A DNA stretch of 36,705 nucleotides, taken from Cytobacillus depressus (GTDB lineage: Bacteria > Bacillota > Bacilli > Bacillales > Cytobacillaceae). Numbering within the stretch: position 1 is the first letter of the stretch; every line of letters begins with the position of its first letter. Position numbers and translations under genes: made by a program. This document shows, in pieces, positions 14,178 to 22,375 of this stretch. The stretch lies in assembly GCF_008923245.1 (NCBI RefSeq), contig NZ_WBOS01000028.1:1-36705 (forward strand). The letters run 5' to 3'. The notes below the pieces were generated by a model that saw only the letters and a list, made by a program, of their open reading frames with translations, was not told the origin of the DNA and did no database searches.

Positions 14178-14215
14178 GGAGAGAGGAATATTCTTCCTCT
14201 CTCAGTTTTTTTTCA
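14178..14215 (+). terminator. Terminator following repeat copy A
   Basis: The stem GAGAGAGGAA / TTCCTCTCTC is followed by AGTTTTTTTT, so it terminates rightward transcripts (sspK and YpzG-like gene side). Its T run overlaps the end of yfhH, which comes from the other strand. Confidence 0.85.
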
Positions 14216-14519
14216 GCATTGAAATTGGCAGTGCCTCTTCCCCTTCACTGCCAGATAACCGGAATCCCCAAGCAAATACACCATTCATATAGTCAATTTT
14301 AAAATAAGCTCCAGGTGCTCCTTCTATTTCATATATTTCTCCGGCTTTATAATCGTCGGGATTTAATAAATAGGCTTTAGCCATGACAGCTTTTCTTTCT
14401 AAAACAGCATACTCATTAACCATGCCCATTTGCTCCGCTTTTCTTGCCTTTTCATTTAGCTGGGCTATTTCTTGTTGAAGCTCATACGAAGTCATTTCAC
14501 TATAACGCTTTTCCTGCAT
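14202..14519 (-). CDS. yfhH: YfhH (DUF1811) protein
   Basis: A 105-residue soluble protein. A helical N-terminal part (YSEMTSYELQQEIAQLNEKA) precedes an SH3-like beta domain (GEIYEIEGAPGAYFKIDYMN, GVFAWGFRLSG, EEALPISML). It matches B. subtilis YfhH closely; a structure exists for the family but no function is established. The ATG at 14519 has GAGGGTG about 8 nt upstream; the apparent extension to 14642 would overlap the divergent SDR start and is rejected. The synteny next to recX and yfhF is conserved, with an SDR gene inserted here. Confidence 0.9.
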   Translation of the reverse strand: MQEKRYSEMTSYELQQEIAQLNEKARKAEQMGMVNEYAVLERKAVMAKAYLLNPDDYKAGEIYEIEGAPGAYFKIDYMNGVFAWGFRLSGSEGEEALPISMLKKN

Positions 14520-14625
14520 AACATCCACACCCTCGTCTATTCTAAAAATATCATCCATACTAAAGTATATTGAAAAATGTATAATTAGAAAAGGAAATAA
14601 AGTTATTGAGGAGGCGAAGAAGATT

Positions 14626-15291
14626 TTGAAATCAATCATCATTACTGGCGCTGGGTCAGGCTTAGGTAAAGAGCTTGCTTTATTATACAGTCAAATGGGG
14701 TATCATATCCTGTTGACTGGGAGAACTTTAGAAAAATTAAAGGCAGTGGAAGACCAAATTAATACGCAAAAAGGACAAGCAAGTTCGTTTAAGGTAGATA
14801 TTACCTCTCCTTCAGAAATTAATGAGTTTATGAAAGTGGTTAGCAGTGAGTTTAAGCTTTATGGGCTGATTAACAACGCTGGAACGGGCTACTTTGGACC
14901 TTTTGAATCCTTAGAGCGACAAAAAATGAAGGAAATGATGGACGTTAATGTGTTTGGAACTTTGAATATGTCCCAAGTATTTCTTCCTGCTATTAAGGAA
15001 GGGTTTGTAATGAACATTATTTCAACGGCAGGACTTAGAGGAAAAAAGAACGAAGCAGGATATTGCGCAAGCAAATTTGCTGTTCGCGGTCTAACGGAAA
15101 GCTTGCAAAAGGAATATGAACAATCTGACATCCAGATAAAAGCCGTTTATATGGGCGGAATGGACACACCTTTTTGGGATTACTCCGACCATATAAAGGA
15201 TAAATCACGGCTGCAATCCCCAGGAAAGATAGCCCAAATTATTGTGAATAACTTTGAGAAAGATACAATAATTATAGAAGCAAATACGTAA
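14626..15291 (+). CDS. Short-chain dehydrogenase/reductase
   Basis: A 221-residue classical SDR. The cofactor motif TGAGSGLG lies at 7-14, an arginine after beta-2 (LTGRTLEKL) suggests NADP(H) use, NNAG lies near 84, and the catalytic set is S133, Y146 and K150 (YCASK). It is short for the family (usually about 250) because little follows the active site. It starts at a TTG with GAGGAGG 11 nt upstream. The substrate cannot be told from sequence. It sits between yfhH and recX, where B. subtilis has no such gene. Confidence 0.85.
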   Translation: MKSIIITGAGSGLGKELALLYSQMGYHILLTGRTLEKLKAVEDQINTQKGQASSFKVDITSPSEINEFMKVVSSEFKLYGLINNAGTGYFGPFESLERQKMKEMMDVNVFGTLNMSQVFLPAIKEGFVMNIISTAGLRGKKNEAGYCASKFAVRGLTESLQKEYEQSDIQIKAVYMGGMDTPFWDYSDHIKDKSRLQSPGKIAQIIVNNFEKDTIIIEANT

Positions 15292-15293
15292 AA

Positions 15294-15325
15294 ATAGAGA
15301 CCCCGGTGATGAAGTCGGGGTCTAA
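15294..15325. terminator. Bidirectional terminator, SDR / recX
   Basis: The stem AGACCCCG / CGGGGTCT (15298-15305, 15316-15323) has AAAAATAG on its left, giving CTATTTTT for the recX transcript. The right side is less T-rich. It overlaps the recX stop codon. Confidence 0.8.
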
Positions 15326-16119
15326 GTCTCTTTTAGTTCAGCGATCACATCTTCAATTAATTCCATTGAAAAGCCTTTGCGATACAATGTTTGTTTCATT
15401 TTTTGTTCATATTCAAAACCGTTTAAGCTGGAAAATTTCCGGTGTGCCTTCTCCGCATAGGTTCGCAATGCGGCTATTTCAACATCTACTTCCTTTTCCA
15501 TTTCGGTTTCGGCAATCGCTGCTTGAATGATTTCCAGCGGGTAGCCTTTTCTGTATAACAGCTGTTCTAGCTTTTGCTTCATCACTCTCGAAGAATCACG
15601 CGTATTCTTTTGAACAAATTTTTCACACAGCTTAAGCGCGGCTGCAAATTCATTCTCATACGGGTATTCTTTCATGGCAATATCAATTAAGTTCTCTGCG
15701 ATCCCTTTTTCTCGTAACTCTCCCCGAATCACTTCGGACCCTTTGTCTGTTGTGTTCATCAATGTCCGGACAAATGCAACGGCAAATTCTTGATCATCTA
15801 AAAAACGGTATTCATATAATTTATGAATGACTTCTCGAATGACAATTTCATCCACATCTTTGTCAGCTAAATGCTTGCGAACTTCCTTCTCTGACCTCAT
15901 TCTTCTTGATAAAAACTGAATCGCGGTATTATACGATTTGCGAATATCATCCTGATATGCTATTTCCGAAATGGAGAATTCATCTAGCTCCATTCCCTTT
16001 TTCAATTGATGCTTAATTAATACATCTTCATCCACACTAAATGCATATTTATCGTCTAAAAAAACATTGTAACGATCTGTTCTCTTTTCCTGCATAGAAA
16101 TTTTTGTTATTGTAGGCAT
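15322..16119 (-). CDS. recX: Recombination regulator RecX
   Basis: A 265-residue all-helical protein made of three-helix repeats, which in the family binds in the RecA filament groove and modulates recombination. Characteristic segments are FLSRRMRSEKEVRKHLADK and YEYRFLDDQEFAVAFVR; related repeat endings are LLYRKGYPLEII and LYRKGFSMELI. It is the long Bacillus form (264 in B. subtilis). The ATG at 16119 follows GAGG by 8 nt; a GTG at 16128 lies on that ribosome site and is rejected. It is divergent from yfhF, as in B. subtilis. Confidence 0.93.
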   Translation of the reverse strand: MPTITKISMQEKRTDRYNVFLDDKYAFSVDEDVLIKHQLKKGMELDEFSISEIAYQDDIRKSYNTAIQFLSRRMRSEKEVRKHLADKDVDEIVIREVIHKLYEYRFLDDQEFAVAFVRTLMNTTDKGSEVIRGELREKGIAENLIDIAMKEYPYENEFAAALKLCEKFVQKNTRDSSRVMKQKLEQLLYRKGYPLEIIQAAIAETEMEKEVDVEIAALRTYAEKAHRKFSSLNGFEYEQKMKQTLYRKGFSMELIEDVIAELKET

Positions 16120-16224
16120 CTTAATCACCTCAACATTAATGTACCATAATTAATAAAGGATTTAAGCAATAGATAAAGAACACTTAATGAAAATAGAAAT
16201 TTTTACGAAAGGAGAATAAGTACA

Positions 16225-17127
16225 ATGAAAATTGTTTTGGCTGGTGGTACGGGGTTTGTTGGTCGAACTTTAACAAAGGAATTAGAAAAGTCCGGGCACG
16301 AAATTTTTATCTTAACAAGAAATGTAAGCCAAAGAAAAAACACAGAAGCTATTACATATGTGTCTTGGCTAGAAAAAGGAAATCATCCAGAAGAAATTTT
16401 GGAAGGAATAGATGCCTTCATAAATCTTGCTGGGGAATCGATTAATAGCGGAAGATGGACGGAAAGCAGAAAGAAAAAGATTTTAGATAGCAGGCTTTCA
16501 GCAACTAGAGAAGCCCTAAGGATTTTGAGGCGCTTGAATAAAAAGCCACATGTGTTCATTAATGCAAGTGCAATTGGATATTACGGTACTTCTTTTACGA
16601 AAACCTTTACAGAAAAATCTTCTGAAAAGGGAGAGGATTTTCTTGCTACTACTGTTCAGCAATGGGAAGTTGAGGCTTTAAAAGCAAGAGATATGGGGAT
16701 ACGTACTATTTGCTCCCGCTTCGGTATAATTCTTGATCAAACCGATGGGGCACTTCCAAGGATTGCCTTGCCATATAAATTATTTGCTGGAGGCACGGTC
16801 GGATCAGGCGAGCAGTGGGTTTCTTGGATTCACCTTAAGGATGTTGTGAATGGGCTCTTATATGCACTGGAGAATGAAGAACTAGAAGGCCCTGTAAATT
16901 TCACTTCACCATATCCTGTTTCAATGAAGGAATTCGGGAAATCGCTGGGCCAAATTCTACATCGGCCACATTGGATTCCCGCGCCCAGTTTTGCTTTAAG
17001 GGCCGTTTTAGGTGAAATGAGTCTCCTCATACTAGAAGGTCAAAAGGTCCTTCCGACAAAGCTAAAGGAGAAGGGCTACCCATTCCTATTTGAAAAATTA
17101 CAAGATGCTTTAAAAGATATTTACTAA
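16225..17127 (+). CDS. yfhF: NAD-dependent epimerase-like protein YfhF (TIGR01777 type)
   Basis: A 300-residue extended SDR of the TIGR01777 group. The dinucleotide motif GGTGFVG lies at 7-13, NLAGESI follows, then SAIGYYG, with the DUF1731-type C-terminus (PHWIPAPSFALRAVLGEMS, LPTKLKEKGYPFLFEKL). Members have been loosely annotated as cell-division inhibitor SulA-like epimerases; no substrate is established. AAAGGAG lies 10 nt before the ATG. It is divergent from recX; yfhE and yfhD follow on the same strand in the conserved order. Confidence 0.92.
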   Translation: MKIVLAGGTGFVGRTLTKELEKSGHEIFILTRNVSQRKNTEAITYVSWLEKGNHPEEILEGIDAFINLAGESINSGRWTESRKKKILDSRLSATREALRILRRLNKKPHVFINASAIGYYGTSFTKTFTEKSSEKGEDFLATTVQQWEVEALKARDMGIRTICSRFGIILDQTDGALPRIALPYKLFAGGTVGSGEQWVSWIHLKDVVNGLLYALENEELEGPVNFTSPYPVSMKEFGKSLGQILHRPHWIPAPSFALRAVLGEMSLLILEGQKVLPTKLKEKGYPFLFEKLQDALKDIY

Positions 17128-17209
17128 AACTTGGTATCATTCTTTTCATATAAGGAAAAAATAATATTGGTGTGAATTTTTACCTTAATTTCTTGAAAGG
17201 GTGATCCAA

Positions 17210-17332
17210 TTGGATAAGAAAACAAAGGATAAAAAGAAGCGATCTCTATCAGCTACGCAGGAGGTACTATATTCCCGCGAATTTAAAATGGCGGACCGGG
17301 CTGGCGGTTATGTTGATCGACCAAAGCATTAA
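17210..17332 (+). CDS. yfhE: YfhE family small protein
   Basis: A 40-residue lysine-rich protein: MDKKTKDKKKRSLSATQEVL, then YSREFKMADRAGGYVDRPKH. It matches B. subtilis YfhE, in particular SLSATQEVLYSREFK. It starts at a TTG, with AAAGGGTGATC, a close match to the anti-SD complement, just upstream. The function is unknown. It lies 82 bp after yfhF. Confidence 0.88.
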   Translation: MDKKTKDKKKRSLSATQEVLYSREFKMADRAGGYVDRPKH

Positions 17333-17365
17333 CTTCCAACTATAGATAAAGGCAAGATAGTAAAT

Positions 17366-17407
17366 AATAAAGTACGGAAGCATCTATACAGCTTTCCGTA
17401 CTTTATT
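17366..17407. terminator. Long hairpin between yfhE and yfhD
   Basis: A perfect 14-bp stem AATAAAGTACGGAA / TTCCGTACTTTATT with a 14-nt loop ends 4 bp before the yfhD ribosome site. A weak T tract (TTTATTGTTG) lies within and after the right arm. It may terminate yfhE transcripts or shape the yfhD leader. Confidence 0.7.
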
Positions 17408-17426
17408 GTTGAAAGGGGCTTTTGCA

Positions 17427-17618
17427 ATGGGACGTTCACGCGGACAGAGATCTCGAGGCAAAAATAAAGCTTCACTTCCACAAGTACCAAAGAACATGAA
17501 ATCGGATGGAATCGACGAAGAATTTTCACAAGAGCTTGCTGATCAAGCTGATCTTGAAGCACAAGCTCGCGCAAATGCTGCCAATCAAAGGGTTAAAGGT
17601 AAACAGCGAAAATCTTAA
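17427..17618 (+). CDS. yfhD: YfhD family small protein
   Basis: A 63-residue polar protein with a basic N-terminus (MGRSRGQRSRGKNKASLPQV) and an acidic helical middle (DGIDEEFSQELADQADLEAQ), ending RVKGKQRKS. It matches the Bacillus YfhD family, of unknown function; a spore association is possible from composition and neighbours but not shown. The ATG at 17427 has AAAGGGG 8 nt upstream. The preceding hairpin could separate its expression from yfhE. Confidence 0.88.
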   Translation: MGRSRGQRSRGKNKASLPQVPKNMKSDGIDEEFSQELADQADLEAQARANAANQRVKGKQRKS

Positions 17619-17628
17619 TTAGAAATAC

Positions 17629-17646
17629 GGAAGCGCCTTCGGAACA
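17629..17646. repeat. Relic of the family 2 element boundary
   Basis: CGGAAGCGCCTTCGGAAC resembles the left boundary (GCGGAAGCGCCTTGG) of the family 2 elements, but no interior or right boundary follows. It lies directly before a terminator hairpin, the same context as the full copies. Confidence 0.5.
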
Positions 17647-17659
17647 ATCAAAGAACAAT

Positions 17660-17693
17660 CGTTCCTGCGATAATTAATCGCAGGAACTTTCCT
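17660..17693. terminator. yfhD terminator
   Basis: The perfect 10-bp stem GTTCCTGCGA / TCGCAGGAAC with a 7-nt loop is followed by TTTCCTT. It lies in the space convergent with the DoxX gene and may act for both. Confidence 0.75.
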
Positions 17694-17716
17694 TAGTGCT
17701 GCTTTTATTTCTCATG

Positions 17717-18214
17717 TTAAGCTGTTTGCTTTTGCATCTTATGCCCTGTTTTTCCAAAAAGGTTTTTAATATATGGGGCCGCATAGCGGTCAACACCCCA
17801 GTAGCAAGCACCGCTTCCTGCGAATAGCAGAATGATTGCAACAGTATAAAGCAATGGGTTTGTGCTCGTTGTACCAGCTAATAAGAAGTTAAGGTTCATA
17901 AATGCTGCGGCAATTAGGGCCGGTATAGTTGCTGCTCCAAGAATTAGACCGATTCCAACTAGAAGTTCACCATAAGCTACTAAAGTGCTGAATAAATCTG
18001 CGTTTGGCAGAGCAAGTTTTTCTATAAATACTGCATACCAGCCTTGGACTGCAGGATGGTCACCGGTCGCTTTAGCGATGGCTCCCTTCATAAATCCACT
18101 TGCATCAAAACCACCTGTTACTTTGCCCCATCCGGCTTGAATCCACTGAACACCAAGCCATATTCTTATTACAGTCCAGACAATTGCCGCTTGCGGAGTT
18201 TTCCACCATTTCAT
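17717..18214 (-). CDS. DoxX family membrane protein
   Basis: A 165-residue protein with four membrane helices (about 12-30, 73-95, 97-115 and 121-140) and the family-typical early motif RIWLGVQWIQAGWGKV. DoxX proteins are related to a small subunit of terminal quinol oxidase/thiosulfate:quinone oxidoreductase of archaea; in Bacillus they are linked to quinone and thiol redox stress, but no activity is proven for this one. AGGAGAGG lies 6 nt before the ATG. Two Rex-type palindromes upstream suggest induction when the NADH/NAD+ ratio rises. Confidence 0.85.
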   Translation of the reverse strand: MKWWKTPQAAIVWTVIRIWLGVQWIQAGWGKVTGGFDASGFMKGAIAKATGDHPAVQGWYAVFIEKLALPNADLFSTLVAYGELLVGIGLILGAATIPALIAAAFMNLNFLLAGTTSTNPLLYTVAIILLFAGSGACYWGVDRYAAPYIKNLFGKTGHKMQKQTA

Positions 18215-18243
18215 AATAATCCTCTCCTATTAGATATTTTTAT

Positions 18244-18261
18244 TTGTGAAATACTTCACAT
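18244..18261. promoter_or_regulatory. Rex-type operator, proximal site
   Basis: TTGTGAAATACTTCACAT matches the Gram-positive Rex (NADH-sensing repressor) consensus TTGTGAANNNNTTCACAA at 13 of 14 specified positions. It begins 30 bp upstream of the doxX start codon, within its promoter/leader. Confidence 0.75.
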
Positions 18262-18333
18262 GATTTTGCAAAAAAAATTTTAGTGTATCTTATAATTGCT
18301 ACCGGTTTTTATTGTTGCTACACTTTGTGAAGT

Positions 18334-18351
18334 TTGTGAAGTGTTTCACTT
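18334..18351. promoter_or_regulatory. Rex-type operator, distal site
   Basis: TTGTGAAGTGTTTCACTT matches the Rex consensus at 12 of 14 specified positions. A further half site TTTGTGAAG overlaps its left side (18324-18332), 9-10 bp away. Centre-to-centre distance to the proximal site is 90 bp, so the two bracket the likely doxX promoter. Confidence 0.6.
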
Positions 18352-18469
18352 TCTTTCTACACTTTTAATATACCTCCTTAACAATCAAAAGCCAAGAGAG
18401 TTCACTAATTTTTCACAAAAATAAATTATTATTTGAATAACTTGTGAACGAGTGCTTATTGTGGTCTAA

Positions 18470-18540
18470 GAAGCAGTCATGGCAAGCATTTCGGAGGAGG
18501 AACGCGGAAAACGAGCTCCATGAAGCGGTCATGGCACTTA
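18470..18540. repeat. 52-bp repeat array 3 (about 1.4 units)
   Basis: GAAGCAGTCATGGCA at 18470 recurs as GAAGCGGTCATGGCA at 18522, exactly 52 bp later. The second unit has the full palindrome CCATGA-AGCGG-TCATGG (18518-18534). Unit sequence, including GGAAAACGAGCTCCATGAAG, aligns with the units of array 2 at 25612-25789, so both belong to one family. It lies just past the ABC operon terminator. Confidence 0.8.
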
Positions 18541-18559
18541 TGACAAACATATTTAAAAT

Positions 18560-18604
18560 AAAAAACTACCCAGTAAGTCATAAGATAATGACTTACTGGA
18601 TAGC
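18560..18604 (-). terminator. Terminator of the ABC exporter operon
   Basis: On the minus strand the 16-bp stem CTATCCAGTAAGTCAT / ATGACTTACTGGGTAG, with a 6-nt loop and one G-T pair, is followed by TTTTTTATTTT. It is the strongest terminator in the window and lies 18 bp after the operon's last stop. Confidence 0.92.
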
Positions 18605-18621
18605 CCATGCTAAACGCTTGC

Positions 18622-20439
18622 TTATTTTCTTGCCTTTGTATGCAGCTGATAGTAAAAGCCTTTTTGGCGAAGTAATGACTCATGTGCTCCTTCTTCAATT
18701 AATCTTCCTTCATCGAGAACAAAGATGCGATCAGCGTTTTGAATTGTGTTTAAACGGTGAGCTATAACGAAGCTTGTTCTTCCCTTCATTAATTCCTGAA
18801 GGGCTGCTTGAATTTTTAATTCGGTTACCGTGTCAATGCTACTTGTCGCTTCATCTAATATGAGGATGGTTGGGTTAGCTAAAAATGCCCTCGCGATCGA
18901 CAATAGCTGCTTTTGACCCTGGCTAATGCCATTACCGTCTTGATTTAATACTGTATTGTACTGATCAGGCAGCTTCATAATAAATGAATGGGCGTTCGCC
19001 ATTTTTGCGGCTTCGATCACTTCCTCATCAGTCGCTTCTAGTCTTCCGTACCGAATGTTTTCCAGGACGCTCCCTTGAAATAGAAAGGAATCCTGTAATA
19101 CATAGCCCAGAGCTTTACGCAAACTTTCTTTTTTAATAGTGGAAATAGGATGACCATCGATTAAAATGCCACCACTATCTACCTCGTAAAACCGAGATAA
19201 TAGGTTAATCATCGTTGTCTTTCCAGCCCCAGTTGGTCCGACGAAAGCAGCTGTTTCACCAGGGAAAACGTGAAGACTTATATTTTCCACTGTGCTATCC
19301 TCCTTCTCATAAGAAAAGGAAACGTTCCGAAACTCTACTTCTCCCTTCACATCGGAGATTTCTTGATGGCCTTCATTTTGAAATTCATCCTTCTCATCAA
19401 GGACTTCAAATACTCTTTCTGCTCCGGCAATAGCTGATAGAAGCGTATTAAACTGGTTCGCCAAATCATTTAATGGGCGTGTAAACTGCCGCGCGTATTC
19501 AGTAAATATGACGATTGCTCCGATTGAAATAGCTCCATTTAACGCAAATATTCCTCCTACACCAGCGATGATCGTGAAGCTAAAGTTATTAAGGAAATTC
19601 ATAAGCTTCGGAATAAAACCAGAATACGTTTGCGCCCAAAATCCGGCACTTCTTAACCTCTCGCCTTTCTCCAAAAATTCTGCAGTAACTTTCTTCTCCT
19701 GTGAGAAGGTTTTTATAATTCTTTGCCCCGAAATCGTCTCTTCAATAAAGCCATTCAATTCGCCAAGGTTTCTCTGCTGCTCTTTAAACAGCACACCCGT
19801 CCTTTTCGTGATCCATTTCATTCCGATAAACATGAGGGGTATAATGATCAAAGTCAACAATGTTAAAAGCGGGCTAAGCCACAGCATGACTGAAACCGTC
19901 CCAACAAGCGTTAATAAACTTGAAAAAATTTGAATGACTGAGCTATTCAAAGTCGAGCTGACATTTTCAATATCGTTCGTAACTCTGCTCATTAGTTCCC
20001 CATGCTGACGTTTATCAAAAAAGGGAATCGGCAGCTTATGCAAGTGTTGAAATAGCTTTATCCGCATTGCATAGACCGTATTTTGTGCGATGCCAATCAT
20101 CCAGTAATTTTGAAACCAGAGAGAGAGTGAATAGGCAGCATAAATTCCCGCTAGACCAAATAAAAGTGTCATTAGGCCTTCACTGTTTTTCATAACAATA
20201 TATTTATCAATAGACATTCCGACTAAGTACGGTCCAAGCAATCCTAAAAATGAACTAATAAGAACCATTAAAAGAACGAGAAATAATAACCCTTTATTAT
20301 AGGAAAGAAATTGCCAAATCCTTTTTAAGGTTTGCTTAGAATTCTTGGTTTTTGCTTTTTGTTTCACATTTACTTGTTTTTCCCCATTCTGGACGAGATT
20401 CTTCTTATATTGAAACGGTCTTTTTAGCTCATTAAGCAT
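18622..20439 (-). CDS. yfiC: Heterodimeric ABC exporter subunit, YfiC-like
   Basis: A 605-residue exporter half: a basic N-terminal leader of about 35 residues, six membrane helices to about 340, then the ATPase domain. Walker A GPTGAGKTT lies near 401 and Walker B ILILDEATSSID near 526 keeps the catalytic glutamate. The signature near 504 is GISQGQKQ instead of LSGGQ, so the composite site it completes on the partner is degenerate. Its ATG overlaps the end of the upstream gene by 8 bp (ATGCTTAA), implying translational coupling. Lengths of 576 and 605 fit B. subtilis YfiB/YfiC, a putative multidrug exporter; the symbol is by resemblance. Confidence 0.82.
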   Translation of the reverse strand: MLNELKRPFQYKKNLVQNGEKQVNVKQKAKTKNSKQTLKRIWQFLSYNKGLLFLVLLMVLISSFLGLLGPYLVGMSIDKYIVMKNSEGLMTLLFGLAGIYAAYSLSLWFQNYWMIGIAQNTVYAMRIKLFQHLHKLPIPFFDKRQHGELMSRVTNDIENVSSTLNSSVIQIFSSLLTLVGTVSVMLWLSPLLTLLTLIIIPLMFIGMKWITKRTGVLFKEQQRNLGELNGFIEETISGQRIIKTFSQEKKVTAEFLEKGERLRSAGFWAQTYSGFIPKLMNFLNNFSFTIIAGVGGIFALNGAISIGAIVIFTEYARQFTRPLNDLANQFNTLLSAIAGAERVFEVLDEKDEFQNEGHQEISDVKGEVEFRNVSFSYEKEDSTVENISLHVFPGETAAFVGPTGAGKTTMINLLSRFYEVDSGGILIDGHPISTIKKESLRKALGYVLQDSFLFQGSVLENIRYGRLEATDEEVIEAAKMANAHSFIMKLPDQYNTVLNQDGNGISQGQKQLLSIARAFLANPTILILDEATSSIDTVTELKIQAALQELMKGRTSFVIAHRLNTIQNADRIFVLDEGRLIEEGAHESLLRQKGFYYQLHTKARK

Positions 20440-22162
20440 AATTCCTGCTCCCCTCCCTTTGTTGGGATCGGAAAATTTCTCTATAAAGATCGGATTTTTC
20501 CAGTAAAATCTCGTGAGTTCCTTCAGCTAAAAGCTTTCCATCTTCAAGGAGAAGAATTCGGTCTGCCTCTATAGCTGTTGTGATTTTTTGTGTAATAATG
20601 AGGGTCGTACAAGTGTATGCCTTTAAAGCATCTAGCAATTTGGCCTCTGTTTTCATATCTAATGCACTTGTACTGTCATCAAGCAAGAGTATTTTGGGCT
20701 TTCTAATAAGTGCTCTTGCAATGGAAAGTCTCTGCTTCTGCCCACCTGAAAGGTTAACACCCTTTTGTCCTAGCTTTGTTTCAAACTTATTTGGAAAGGA
20801 TAGAATCGTTTCGTAGATTTGCGCATTTTTCACTGCTTCAATAATTTCCTCCATTGATGCGTTTTCTTTGCCCCACGCTAAATTTTCTTTCACTGTTCCA
20901 GTAAACAATAAAGCTTCCTGTGGCACGAAGCCAATTTGCTTTCTTAAGTTTTCCATTTTCATTTCACGAACATCTATACCATCAATGAAAACTTGCCCCT
21001 CACTCACATCATACAATCGCGGGATGAGCTGGAATAGAGAGGTTTTTCCTGAACCTGTTGCCCCTAATATAGCAACCGTTTCCCCTGAGCTGACTGTGAA
21101 GCTAATATTATTAAGTGCTGGTGATTCTGTATTCGGATACTGGAAGGAAACATTCTTGAATTCAACCCTTCCCTCTCTTACAGTAAGCTTCGAATCTGCT
21201 TCCGCTTGATCAGTAAGATCAACCGTTGCATCGAATACCTCGACAATCCGATTAGAAGAAGCGCGTGCACGGGAAAAGGCCATAATGATAAAGGAAAAAA
21301 TCGAGAAAGCCCCCGTAATTCTCGTTGCGTAGTTGACAATGGCGACAACTTCCCCAACTTTTACTCCACCGCTATTCACCTGAATACTTCCAAACCAAAG
21401 GACACCTAGTATGGAAAGGTTCATTATAATTAACAGAACAGGCATCGTTACTTCCATTATTCTTAACGCCTTTACTGTATGCTCCTTTAAGTCCTCATTG
21501 ACAGCGGTGAAACGTTTGACTTCATGGTTTCTCCGAATAAACGCCTTTATGAGCCGGATTCCTGTCAACGTTTCCCGCATAACTCCATTCACTGAGTCCA
21601 ATTTTTCTTGTACTATTTTGAAAAGAGCTCCCCCAATGCTCATAATCCATTTGAGAAAAACAAATAAAAATGGAACGACGATGGATAATATGAGCGCCAG
21701 CTTCACATTAACAACGTAAGCCATAACAAGTCCGCCGATTATCAATAATGGGGCTCGAAGCATAATTCGCAAGCTCATAAATAATGTATTTTGAAGCTGC
21801 GTAATATCATTTGTCATCCTTGTAATTAGCGATGACGCCGGAAATAAATTAAAATTTGCAAAAGAAAAGGATTGGACCTTTTCAAATAGGCTTTTGCGGA
21901 TATCATAGCCAAAGCTTTGGCTTGCATGGGCAGAGTAAAAGGAGTTGAGCAGACCTGCCGCAAAAGAAATGAGAGAGAAGCCAAGCATGATGCTCCCCCA
22001 CTTCATGACAATCGCCAAATCTTTTTTTAATATCCCGTCGTCAATTATTTTTGCCATGAAAAGCGGCTGCACAAGTTCGACAGCAAGCTCAATAAACGTA
22101 AATAATAGCGCAATCGCCACAGCTATTCGATATGGTTTTAAAAAGCCTAATACCTTTAACAT
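20432..22162 (-). CDS. yfiB: Heterodimeric ABC exporter subunit, YfiB-like
   Basis: A 576-residue exporter half with six membrane helices (to about 310) and an ATPase domain: Walker A GATGSGKTS near 367, canonical signature LSGGQKQR near 471. Walker B near 491 reads LLLDDSTSALD, with aspartate where the catalytic glutamate is expected. With the altered signature of its partner this leaves one consensus and one degenerate ATP site, the hallmark of asymmetric exporters such as BmrCD and TM287/288. TTGGAGGACG lies just before the ATG. It is the first gene of a two-gene operon; no regulator gene is adjacent. Confidence 0.85.
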   Translation of the reverse strand: MLKVLGFLKPYRIAVAIALLFTFIELAVELVQPLFMAKIIDDGILKKDLAIVMKWGSIMLGFSLISFAAGLLNSFYSAHASQSFGYDIRKSLFEKVQSFSFANFNLFPASSLITRMTNDITQLQNTLFMSLRIMLRAPLLIIGGLVMAYVVNVKLALILSIVVPFLFVFLKWIMSIGGALFKIVQEKLDSVNGVMRETLTGIRLIKAFIRRNHEVKRFTAVNEDLKEHTVKALRIMEVTMPVLLIIMNLSILGVLWFGSIQVNSGGVKVGEVVAIVNYATRITGAFSIFSFIIMAFSRARASSNRIVEVFDATVDLTDQAEADSKLTVREGRVEFKNVSFQYPNTESPALNNISFTVSSGETVAILGATGSGKTSLFQLIPRLYDVSEGQVFIDGIDVREMKMENLRKQIGFVPQEALLFTGTVKENLAWGKENASMEEIIEAVKNAQIYETILSFPNKFETKLGQKGVNLSGGQKQRLSIARALIRKPKILLLDDSTSALDMKTEAKLLDALKAYTCTTLIITQKITTAIEADRILLLEDGKLLAEGTHEILLEKSDLYREIFRSQQREGSRNYA

Positions 22163-22375
22163 TTTTCGTCCTCCAAAGCTGTTTCGTGTTGATGAATACT
22201 TCGAATCCCTAAATAAATGAGTATTAATCTTATCATATCTCTTTTTACGGAATATTGAAATAATAAATACTTTGGGAGATGAAAACTAATTTTTTGTCCC
22301 TAAAAGTAAGCTTGTGGAAGTTAAGGCACCTTGATATGATGCAAGTAAGTATATGGAAATAAGGAGGGAATCAAT

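Noticed and set aside
14520..14642. N-terminal hydrophobic extension of yfhH
   Set aside because: It would overlap the divergent SDR start, lacks a ribosome site and exceeds the known YfhH length; the ATG at 14519 fits the family.
18444..18767. 107-codon plus-strand reading frame
   Set aside because: It crosses repeat array 3, the ABC operon terminator and the end of the ABC gene in antisense.
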